A DNA stretch of 64,000 nucleotides from an uncultured Oscillospiraceae bacterium. GTDB lineage: Bacteria > Bacillota > Clostridia > Oscillospirales > Oscillospiraceae. The translations under genes were made by a program, and so were the position numbers. Under the pieces are notes generated by a model. It saw only the letters and a list, made by a program, of their open reading frames with translations. It was not told the DNA's origin and ran no database searches. The DNA is taken from positions 31,369 to 95,368 of the forward strand of contig CANROF010000087.1 in NCBI GenBank assembly GCA_947632155.1, given 5' to 3'. This document shows, piece after piece, positions 10,205-16,929 of the stretch (its first letter is position 1; every line of letters begins with the position of its first letter).

Positions 10205-11366
10205 TCACGCGCCGTAATGGACGGTGACGTTTTCGGGGACGGATGCATTGGCGGAGATGTCCGCCCACTGCTCCGCGGTGCCGGCGAAGTAGATGTCGGT
10301 GAGGGAAAGGCACTCCTCGAAGACAGCTTCGCCTATTGCCGTAAGGCTGGCGGGCAGCGTCACGCTCTCAATTCCGCAATCGTAGAACGCCTTGCTCTCG
10401 ATTGTCGTGACGCCCTCTGGCACCGTGACGTTTTCCACCCAACCGCTCATAAAGGCGCCGCCGCCAATCGTGGTCACGCCGTCTGGAACGGTATACTCCT
10501 CCACCCTTTGGCCGGAGAAGGCGACGAGCCGGGTCATATCCGCGGTAAAGATGACGTTGTCCACAGCGACGAAGCTGCTGTTTCCTTCGGCCACCTTAAC
10601 GGATTCCAACCACTGGGCGCCGGCGATAATGCCGTCGCCAATCTCCGTCACGCCGGCGGGGATGGTTATTTCCTTCAGCCCCGTGCATTTTTGGAAGGCC
10701 CGGCTCTCTATCGCTGTTACGCTGTCGGGAATCGTAATGGTTTCAAAACCTATGCTGTTGTAGAAGGCGGACTCCTTTATGGTGGTCACGCTGTTGGGAA
10801 TCTCCACGTTTTTCAGGTCGATAAAATTGCAAAAGGCGCAAGCGCCGATGGTAGTAAGGCCGTCTTCAATCACGATACTCGATACGGTCGCACGAGTTAT
10901 ATCTATGATGTTCCAGGGCGCATAAGCATAGCCGGGATAATCCGGCATGGGGCCATCGCCGCTTAGAGTGAGAACTCCGTTGTCAAAAGACCAAACGATA
11001 CCGTCCACCTCCGAGAAGCCCTCGATTTGTCCGCACCTGAGGCAGTTATTGGTTTTCTTGCCGGTGGTCCCCACGGGGGTCTCCATCCAGTAGTGCCCTA
11101 ACGCCTCGCCCTCGGTGGCGCCGCACACAGAGCAGGTCTTGGGCGCGGTGCAGGTGGCGTCCACCCAGGTGTGGACATGCTCCGGCTCCTCGGGCTGGTC
11201 AGGCTCGTCGGGCTCGGTGCCGGGGGGTGTTGTCGCCGGTGGGAGGCGGGTTGTCGGGGTTCTTGTTGTCGCTCTGGGGGGCGTCGTTCCCGCCGCCGCA
11301 GGCCGCCAGGGCCAGGATGAGGGTCAGGGCCAATAAAATTGCTGTCAGTTTTTTCGCGGTACGCAT
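10205..11366 (-). pseudogene. LRR (BspA-type) surface lipoprotein, frameshifted
   Basis: Two frames form one gene. The first, from ATG 11366 (after AAAGGAG), has a lipoprotein signal: MRTAKKLTAILLALTLILAL then AAC, the lipobox Cys. The second, ending at 10205, holds a PEEPEHVHTW segment, a Cys-rich CTAPKTCSVCG motif and about eight BspA-type leucine-rich repeats (IPDSVT.I...AF..). They join in register if one base is removed from the run of six G at 11222-11227. Either a real inactivation or phase switch, or a sequencing slip in a homopolymer. Likely cell-surface binding protein. Confidence 0.75.
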
Positions 11367-11451
11367 TTTTCGTCTTCTCCTTTGTTCCGAAATTTGTTTC
11401 CGGCTGCCGGGGCGGGAGGTGGGGGCCTCCCGCTGGGCGCCGGAAACGCGT

Positions 11452-11489
11452 AAAGCGGTGCCGAGTGTAAAACTCAACACCGCTTTTTC
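11452..11489 (+). terminator. Terminator-like hairpin
   Basis: AAAGCGGTG ... CACCGCTTTTT, upstream of the lipoprotein gene and before the candidate small RNA. No plus-strand gene precedes it, so its client is unclear. Confidence 0.3.
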
Positions 11490-11530
11490 AAAGCATAAAC
11501 ACAAAACCCTATAAAACCCGGCGGCCGCTC

Positions 11531-11559
11531 TTGAAAAAGACGGAAGTTGCGGGTATAAT
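11531..11559 (+). promoter_or_regulatory. Strong sigma-A promoter of a candidate small RNA
   Basis: TTGAAA at 11531-11536 and a perfect TATAAT at 11554-11559 with a 17-bp spacer. No translatable gene follows until perR, which has its own promoter. Confidence 0.65.
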
Positions 11560-11565
11560 AAGGCC

Positions 11566-11730
11566 GTGGCGCAGTTATACTGCTGTGTTGAGTGGTGCGT
11601 TCACTCGCTCAGGGGCGCGGCGGGGCGCAATCCCGCCGTGTCCTGCCGCTTATCGCGTTTCTGACCCCTATTTTATCCCTTTATGCCGAAAAATGCAAGG
11701 GATACGGGAAAAGAAACGCGATTTTTTCTT
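11566..11730 (+). ncRNA. Candidate structured small RNA, about 165 nt, family unknown
   Basis: Starts about 7 nt after a consensus -10. It contains hairpins GCAG/CTGC (11571-11583), GAGTG/CACTC (11590-11606) and CGGCGGG/CCCGCCG with loop GCGCAAT (11618-11638). A two-level 3' end has outer stem CGCGTTTC 11654-11661 / GAAACGCG 11713-11720, inner stem ATCCCTT 11675-11681 / AAGGGAT 11697-11703, and then ATTTTTT. This is a plausible self-contained transcription unit. It does not match the 6S, SRP or tmRNA patterns I know. Expression is untested. Confidence 0.45.
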
Positions 11731-11758
11731 TCCGCCGGAGGTTTGGGCGAATCCCATC

Positions 11759-11787
11759 TTTACAACCGGGGAAAATTGTGCTATGCT
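11759..11787 (+). promoter_or_regulatory. perR promoter
   Basis: TTTACA 11759-11764, 17-bp spacer, TATGCT 11782-11787. Confidence 0.55.
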
Positions 11788-11804
11788 CTTAATAAGAATA
11801 ATTC
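11788..11804 (+). promoter_or_regulatory. Possible Per box (autoregulation)
   Basis: TTAATAAGAATAATT is an AT-rich imperfect dyad resembling the Per/Fur box and lies at the expected transcription start of perR. Confidence 0.35.
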
Positions 11805-11822
11805 CTGTTAGGGGGCGGCGGT

Positions 11823-12221
11823 ATGGCGATGGTCAGGAGGAGCGTCAAGCGCGAGGCCATGCTGGCGCTGCTGCGTTCCACCCACAGCCACCCCGGCGCC
11901 GAGTGGGTCTATGACCGGCTCCGGCCGGACTTCCCGGACCTGAGCCTGGGCACGGTCTACCGCAATCTCCGCCAGCTTGAGGGGGAGGGGCTTATCGTCA
12001 GCGTCGGCGTTGTGGACGGCGTGGAGCGCTTCGACGCCAACACCGCGCCCCACGCGCACTTCGTCTGCACCCGCTGCGGCGCGGTGACGGACCTGGAGCT
12101 CCCCGGCGGCCCGGAGCTCCGGAGAGAGGCGGAGGCGGCCTCCGGCGGCAGGATCTCCGGGTGCGAGGTGCGCTTTACGGGCCTGTGCCGGGGGTGTCTC
12201 GATAGGGATATGCAGACTTGA
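11823..12221 (+). CDS. perR: Fur family regulator, PerR type
   Basis: 132 residues. Winged helix with SLGTVYRNLRQLEGEGL (recognition helix, residues 41-57), then the metal-binding part: HAHFVCTRCG and a second CRGC pair, i.e. the two CxxC structural zinc motifs and the His-rich regulatory site. Placement directly before rubrerythrin is the usual peroxide-stress pairing in anaerobes, and supports PerR rather than Fur or Zur. The start has GGGGGCGG upstream. Confidence 0.85.
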   Translation: MAMVRRSVKREAMLALLRSTHSHPGAEWVYDRLRPDFPDLSLGTVYRNLRQLEGEGLIVSVGVVDGVERFDANTAPHAHFVCTRCGAVTDLELPGGPELRREAEAASGGRISGCEVRFTGLCRGCLDRDMQT

Positions 12222-12266
12222 GGAAGTCTTGTATATACATTTTTTACGATTATGGAGGTTATCACT

Positions 12267-12854
12267 ATGAAGAAATGGGTCTGCCCCGTCTGCGGCTATG
12301 TCTATGAGGGCGAAGAGCCCCCCGAGAAGTGCCCCGTCTGCAAGGTCCCGGGCTCGAAGTTCACCGAGATGAAGGAGGACGCCAAGCTGGCGGCCGAGCA
12401 CGTCTACGGCATCTACGACAAGACCGTGAAGAACAACCCCGATGTCTCCGAGGAGGACAAGAAGTACATCCTGGAGCAGCTCAAGGCCAACTTCAACGGC
12501 GAGTGCTCCGAGGTGGGCATGTACCTGTGCATGGCCCGGATCGCCCACCGGGAGGGCTACCCCGAGGTGGGCCTCTACTGGGAGAAGGCGGCCTATGAGG
12601 AGGCCGAGCACGCCGCCAAGTTCGCGGAGCTCCTGGGCGCGGAGATCGAGCCCAACATGACCGACAGCACCAAGAAGAACCTGGCCTGGCGCGTGGACTG
12701 CGAGTTCGGCGCCACCCAGGGCAAGTTCGACCTGGCCGCCTGCGCCAAGAAAAACGGCCTGGACGCCATCCACGACACCGTCCACGAAATGGCCCGCGAC
12801 GAGGCGAGACATGGAAAGGCTTTGAAGGGCTTATTAGAGCGTTATTTTAAATAA
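12267..12854 (+). CDS. Reverse rubrerythrin (rubredoxin domain first)
   Basis: 195 residues. An N-terminal rubredoxin-like FeS4 domain (CPVCG and CPVC, residues 6-26) precedes the ferritin-like di-iron domain with ExxH-type motifs ([17 protein letters not shown]). Acts as peroxide reductase. Start at ATG 12267, 8 nt after GGAGG; the ORF begins earlier at 12252. The last 15 or so codons (from about 12812) have switched from GC-rich to AT-rich synonyms because they come from the integrated phage; the amino acids are unchanged ([15 protein letters not shown]). Confidence 0.93.
   Translation: MKKWVCPVCGYVYEGEEPPEKCPVCKVPGSKFTEMKEDAKLAAEHVYGIYDKTVKNNPDVSEEDKKYILEQLKANFNGECSEVGMYLCMARIAHREGYPEVGLYWEKAAYEEAEHAAKFAELLGAEIEPNMTDSTKKNLAWRVDCEFGATQGKFDLAACAKKNGLDAIHDTVHEMARDEARHGKALKGLLERYFK
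12801..12811 (+). other. Prophage attL core
   Basis: GAGGCGAGACA is identical at 42353-42363. It lies inside the rubrerythrin reading frame. Sequence left of it is host GC-rich, right of it phage AT-rich. Confidence 0.88.
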
Positions 12855-12876
12855 TAAGCAATAATCACAAAATCTC

Positions 12877-12918
12877 CCCCGTAATGCTTGTGGCACAAGC
12901 ATTACGGGGACTTTTTTA
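12877..12918 (+). terminator. Phage-supplied terminator for rubrerythrin
   Basis: CCCCGTAATGCTTGTG / CACAAGCATTACGGGG stem (12877-12892 / 12894-12909) followed by ACTTTTTT. It replaces the host terminator now displaced to 42420-42446. Confidence 0.85.
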
Positions 12919-12980
12919 TGTGGTTTTGATTGGTTTGTGATTCTTAAAACACGCATCATTATTACGTTTTAAAATTTCAC

Positions 12981-13004
12981 AAAAAGTAGGGCAAAAAGTA
13001 GGGC
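12981..13004 (+). repeat. Left arm-type integrase sites
   Basis: Two exact tandem copies of AAAAAGTAGGGC. The same motif flanks the right end (42244-42267), as expected for arm-binding sites of a tyrosine integrase. Confidence 0.65.
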
Positions 13005-13030
13005 ATCCACATTTTCATCAATTTTTAAAA

Positions 13031-13062
13031 TGCAAAAAGTAGGGGAAGCCCTACTTTTTGCA
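13031..13062. repeat. Inverted arm-type sites
   Basis: Perfect 14-bp inverted repeat TGCAAAAAGTAGGG / CCCTACTTTTTGCA with loop GAAG; the minus strand contains the AAAAAGTAGGGC arm motif. Nothing else is apparent between 12919 and 13126. Confidence 0.6.
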
Positions 13063-13126
13063 TTTTTCTACTATATATAGGCATTTTTAGAAACAACACA
13101 CACGACATACAGGGCAAACAGTCCAA

Positions 13127-13426
13127 TTATAACCCCAACTTCTCCTTTATCTGCTCAACTGTCATGCCCTTTTCTTTTGCTGCTTTTATGAGTTCAACAG
13201 TTTCATCCTTTTTTCTCTCTCTTGGCTTATCTAACATCTCATTCTTTGCCTTTATCTTTTCTATCCTTGCCCTTATTCTGTCTGTCTTTTCTTTGCTCTT
13301 TGCAACAAAACTCGCACACGCTGACTCTTCATCCTTTATCTTTTGCTCTAACTCCGCAATAAGTTTCTCGTTTTCTTTTTTAAGTTCTTCCTTTGTCCTT
13401 CTTGTCCGTTTTTCTTCTTCTGCCAT
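13127..13426 (-). CDS. Small basic coiled-coil phage protein
   Basis: About 99 residues from ATG 13426 (MAEEEKRTRRTKEELK). Highly charged coiled coil (residues 10-75) and a C-terminal helix EKGMTVEQIKEKLGL. That end resembles the C-terminus of the phage protein at 35041-35334 (NKGLNIEEIKRRLLS), so the two are probably related. Might bind DNA or other phage proteins; function unknown. Confidence 0.7.
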   Translation of the reverse strand: MAEEEKRTRRTKEELKKENEKLIAELEQKIKDEESACASFVAKSKEKTDRIRARIEKIKAKNEMLDKPRERKKDETVELIKAAKEKGMTVEQIKEKLGL

Positions 13427-13669
13427 AATAACACCATCCTTTCTTATGACAGGCATTATAAGCATTATACACGCTATCCTTTATCTTGTCAATTTAGGGC
13501 ATAGCCAAAATTTACGATTTTCTGTTTTTATTTTTGCCCTTTATTCTGCAAAAATAGACCCTCTTTTTCTTTTATTTTACAACTTGCAAACAGAGTCTTA
13601 TTTTTTCTTTACATTTTCTATTCTGAAGAGTTAGAATACAAACACAACAACAAACAGGGGGCCTTTTTA

Positions 13670-14233
13670 ATGATTCTAGGATATGTTAGAGTTTCAACAG
13701 AAGAACAAAACGAAGCACGGCAACTTGAAACAATGAAACACTACAACTGCGAAAGGGTTTTTATTGATAAGAAAAGCGGAAAAAATACAGAAAGACCACA
13801 ACTTAAAGAATTGTTAGACTTTGCACGTTTTGGGGATATTGTTGTAATACACGACTTTTCACGCCTTGCACGCAATACACTTGACCTTCTACGTCTCACG
13901 TCTGACTTTGAAAATAAAGGAATTAAACTCATTTCCTCACACGAGAACATTGACACCAGCACACCCACTGGAAAACTCATGCTTCAGATTTTGGGAAGTA
14001 TAAACGAATTCGAGAGAAACATAATCAAAGAAAGACAGATAGAAGGGATAGCAATAGCAAAAAGACAGGGCAAATATAAAGGCAGAAAGCCAGTCAACCC
14101 AGCCAATTTTGAAGATTTACTCAATCAATACAAAAACAGACAGATAAAAACTAAAACACAACTCGCCCAAATGTTGAACATATCACGCCCAACATTAGAC
14201 AAACTCCTGAAAAACATTGAAATTACAATATAA
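13670..14233 (+). CDS. Serine recombinase (resolvase/invertase family)
   Basis: 187 residues. Catalytic Ser9 in YVRVSTEEQ, the conserved DFSRLARNTLDL and the GKLMLQILGSINEFERN helix are present, followed by a Hin-type helix-turn-helix (TKTQLAQMLNISRPTLDKLL). Small-invertase size, not a large phage integrase. At the left end of the prophage, opposite in direction to the tail genes; could resolve dimers or invert a segment, though I saw no inverted pair around the fibre gene. GGGGGCC precedes the start. Confidence 0.92.
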   Translation: MILGYVRVSTEEQNEARQLETMKHYNCERVFIDKKSGKNTERPQLKELLDFARFGDIVVIHDFSRLARNTLDLLRLTSDFENKGIKLISSHENIDTSTPTGKLMLQILGSINEFERNIIKERQIEGIAIAKRQGKYKGRKPVNPANFEDLLNQYKNRQIKTKTQLAQMLNISRPTLDKLLKNIEITI

Positions 14234-14270
14234 AAGCACATTTTAAACATTAAGAATAAGAAAACATTGA

Positions 14271-14317
14271 AAAGACAAGCAAAACGCCAACCTTACGGTT
14301 GCTTTTTGCTTGTCTTT
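14271..14317 (+). terminator. Terminator of the serine recombinase gene
   Basis: AAAGACAAGCAAAA ... TTTTGCTTGTCTTT with an inner AACC/GGTT stem, 37 bases after the stop codon. Confidence 0.85.
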
Positions 14318-14913
14318 AATGGTTTATGTATGAGAATTGATTAAGTTATGATGTTTTATCTGTTATGTGTTGAAAATATGCAAAAATTTGTTTCTGTTAT
14401 TATTGCTCATTATTTGCTCCATTTTATGACACACAACACAAGACACTCTACAACACACACAGACAGACCCCATCCTTTATCATATAACAACACCACACCC
14501 AACACTGACACACAACAGACAAGCACACAAGACCACACACATTAAAATTTAACACTACACTTTAAGATTTAAACATAACACATTAAGATTTAAACACAAC
14601 ACATACACCTAACACATAACACATTAAACTTTAAACACTACACACAACACCAAACACATGACACTTTACACGTTCAAAATAACACACATCACACTCTACA
14701 CCCCACACGTTCAAAATAACCCTCCAATTTTTCAATTATGCACACAACAGGACACATAAGAATGGATAAGTTGAGAATGACACTTTTTAATTTTTCACGT
14801 TTTACATTTTAAATTTTGCTCCTTATTTTTCTTTATATTATACCATTTTTATAATGCTTCAGTTTTTTACGCTCTAAATAATGACACTTTACATTGACAC
14901 TTTTTTTATTTTG

Positions 14914-14983
14914 CCCTTAAAGTTCCACCATTTCCCTCCTATCCTTTAAATTTAACCCTTAAAGTTCCACCATTTCCCTCCTA
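14914..14983 (-). repeat. Direct repeats carrying AGGAGG and a four-codon frame
   Basis: On the minus strand the 28-bp unit at 14956-14983 and again at 14914-14941 reads AGGAGGGAAATG then GTG GAA CTT TAA, i.e. a ribosome-binding-like motif and a mini frame MVEL. A third copy (15226-15254) keeps ATGGTGGAACTTTAA but a poorer lead. Could be a leader-like signal, duplicated gene-start remnants, or recombinase sites. Confidence 0.55.
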
Positions 14984-14994
14984 CTCCTTAAACT

Positions 14995-15039
14995 ACAACA
15001 TCACCAATAAAAGCTGAAGGCTTTTATTGGTGATGTTGT
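14995..15039. terminator. 20-bp perfect hairpin, possible terminator
   Basis: Arms 14995-15014 and 15020-15039, loop TGAAG. Weak T run on the plus-strand side only; may act as transcription barrier between opposing units. Confidence 0.5.
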
Positions 15040-15286
15040 TTTGGGTTTGATTTTGGTTTTGTGGTTTTGTTGTTTTGGGTTTTGCTTGTTGTGTTTTGTG
15101 TTGTTGTTTTTGGTTTTGCTGTGTGTTGTTTTTGTGTCTGTCAGTGTTTCAGTTCTTGACTGTCTACGTTCTAAATTTTTACAATGACAGACATAATTTT
15201 AAACATTGACAGTCTGACTTTTTGACCTTTAAAGTTCCACCATTACACTCTTCCTTATACATAAAACTTTATCCACTTTATCCTAT

Positions 15287-15331
15287 AAATTGGAGGCATT
15301 TTAAGGCGAAGCCTTAAAATGCCTCCAATTT
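15287..15331. terminator. 21-bp perfect hairpin after the fibre gene
   Basis: Arms 15287-15307 and 15311-15331 with loop GAA, 76 bases beyond the stop of the minus-strand fibre gene. No long T run follows on the minus strand. Confidence 0.55.
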
Positions 15332-15406
15332 TGAATGTGTTGTGTGTTTATAAGTTGTTATAAATAGTAATTGAGTTTTTATTGTTATTGCTTGATAAAT
15401 TGATGT

Positions 15407-16912
15407 TTATTGTTCAAAAGTGTAATAATATTGCAATTTTACACCTTCTCCTTCTGGTATCTGTTGCTGACTATCAAAAGTTTTGAAACTAAACAGATTG
15501 CCATACATTCCTTCTGTTGTGTATTTTAGACCATTCTTATATACTTGTTGAGAATAACTTGAAGGGTCATTATAATAATATACACCAATTGAGGCATCCG
15601 TATGCGTGTTTTGGCTTCTATTGCTATAATCACTTGTAAAGAAATATGGCTTGTTGTTAATAAAAGCAAAATTTAAGGCTTGAACTGCTGGTATAATTTC
15701 AATAATAGAGTTTTCTATATCATCCAAGTTAGAAAATACAATAGATTTTCCTTTATCATAAATAGAACCTTTATTATCACTTATACTATCAAAATAATAA
15801 TATGAATCTGTCAACAAATAGTTTTCATTATATTTGAAAATACGAGGTCTTTCAAATGTTGATGGTATTGTTATTGTTTTGTCATGTTCACTCTCTCTTG
15901 ATAGTGTTTCTTTATTATAAGCATAGAGTGTCATTTCGTGCGTGTATGTACTGAAACTATAAGCAGAATAAATATAACCATCCAATTCAAACACTGAATC
16001 ATAATAGTTTCCTTGTACTATACTTGTTTTGCTTTCTTTCGTTTTTATATCTTTTGTGCCACTATTATAGCATATATAATAATCTCCTATGTGTGCCTGT
16101 AAGTAATCAATAGGTCTTTGCAAAGTTAAATCATAACGTACATCATCTGAATTTATTGACTTTCTTTCTCCCGTTTCTAAATTAAAAACAAAACGGCTCT
16201 TATTATAGTCATTTATTTTAACACCACCAAGCAAAATTTCATTATCTTCCGTCCATACTGTGCCTCCATCCTCTGACTTGACACCTGGTATCATAAAATA
16301 ACCATTTTCATTATTCTCGCCCAATAGTTTGTTGTTATTCTCTACTGAACGCATTAAAGTAATACCATTATATATATTCCTATCATTCAAAACATTAACC
16401 CCTACACAGATTGCATTAAATGAACCACTTAAAACACCTGGTTCCCATTTCCACTGTAAGCCATGCCGTCTATGAGAAACAAGTGTTTCGCCCTCTAATG
16501 GGATTAAATAACCCTCTTTTGTTTTTGTTGCTGCAACCTTAACTGTTGCATATCCTACAATTTTTGAGTCATCTATTGCATTTAATGCTGATGTATAAAC
16601 AGGAAGAACATTACTTTTTGAATTTAACCCATTCTTTTCTGAATCTTGCAAATTCAAAAGATAAACTGTTATCTGAAACCCTGAATCTGCATTATCTCTA
16701 TATTGCACATATTTTTGTGTAATAGCACCCGCATTTGAGAGTATCCACGTTTGTCCTCCTTCTATTGGTGAAGCATTTGCAAAAATACCATCTATGCCCT
16801 CATGCGCTACAATTTCCTCGAATAATTGAGTCACTGTGTTTGTGACATCCAAATCCAACGTGCCTTTATCACTCTTAACCTTTATTTTTCCTATACAATG
16901 CATACCATCCAT
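15407..16912 (-). CDS. Putative phage tail fibre / receptor-binding protein
   Basis: 501 residues, last gene of the late operon. N-terminal part with KIKVKSDKGTLDLDVTN; the rest is rich in Tyr, Asn and Ser with short repeated beta-strand-like segments (for example DGYIYSAYSFSTYTHEMTLYAYN, NENYLLTDSYYYF) suggesting a beta-propeller or similar fold. No enzyme motif seen. Position at the end of the tail module supports an exposed adsorption role; this is inference. Confidence 0.6.
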   Translation of the reverse strand: MDGMHCIGKIKVKSDKGTLDLDVTNTVTQLFEEIVAHEGIDGIFANASPIEGGQTWILSNAGAITQKYVQYRDNADSGFQITVYLLNLQDSEKNGLNSKSNVLPVYTSALNAIDDSKIVGYATVKVAATKTKEGYLIPLEGETLVSHRRHGLQWKWEPGVLSGSFNAICVGVNVLNDRNIYNGITLMRSVENNNKLLGENNENGYFMIPGVKSEDGGTVWTEDNEILLGGVKINDYNKSRFVFNLETGERKSINSDDVRYDLTLQRPIDYLQAHIGDYYICYNSGTKDIKTKESKTSIVQGNYYDSVFELDGYIYSAYSFSTYTHEMTLYAYNKETLSRESEHDKTITIPSTFERPRIFKYNENYLLTDSYYYFDSISDNKGSIYDKGKSIVFSNLDDIENSIIEIIPAVQALNFAFINNKPYFFTSDYSNRSQNTHTDASIGVYYYNDPSSYSQQVYKNGLKYTTEGMYGNLFSFKTFDSQQQIPEGEGVKLQYYYTFEQ

Positions 16913-16929
16913 ATCATTATCCTCCTTTA

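Larger units (their letters stand above)
14318..15406. other. Gene-free phage region with G-depleted tracts, hairpins and direct repeats
   Basis: 14400-14750 is C/A-rich and nearly G-free on the plus strand; 15040-15145 is the same on the minus strand. These look like Rho-loading (rut-like) tails facing each other. Two very long perfect hairpins lie at 14995-15039 and 15287-15331, and three direct repeats lie at 14914, 14956 and 15226. The 65-aa frame at 14348 is a by-product of the low-complexity DNA. Confidence 0.6.

Noticed and set aside
11531..11914. 127-aa frame overlapping the perR start
   Set aside because: Begins inside the promoter and overlaps perR in another frame; the region looks like an RNA gene.
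14348..14545. 65-aa frame in the A/C-rich phage spacer
   Set aside because: Thr/His-rich translation of low-complexity DNA without a ribosome binding site.
13670..16912. Invertible tail-fibre cassette driven by the serine recombinase
   Set aside because: The neighbourhood fits, but I found no inverted repeat pair around the fibre gene and no alternative fibre fragment.
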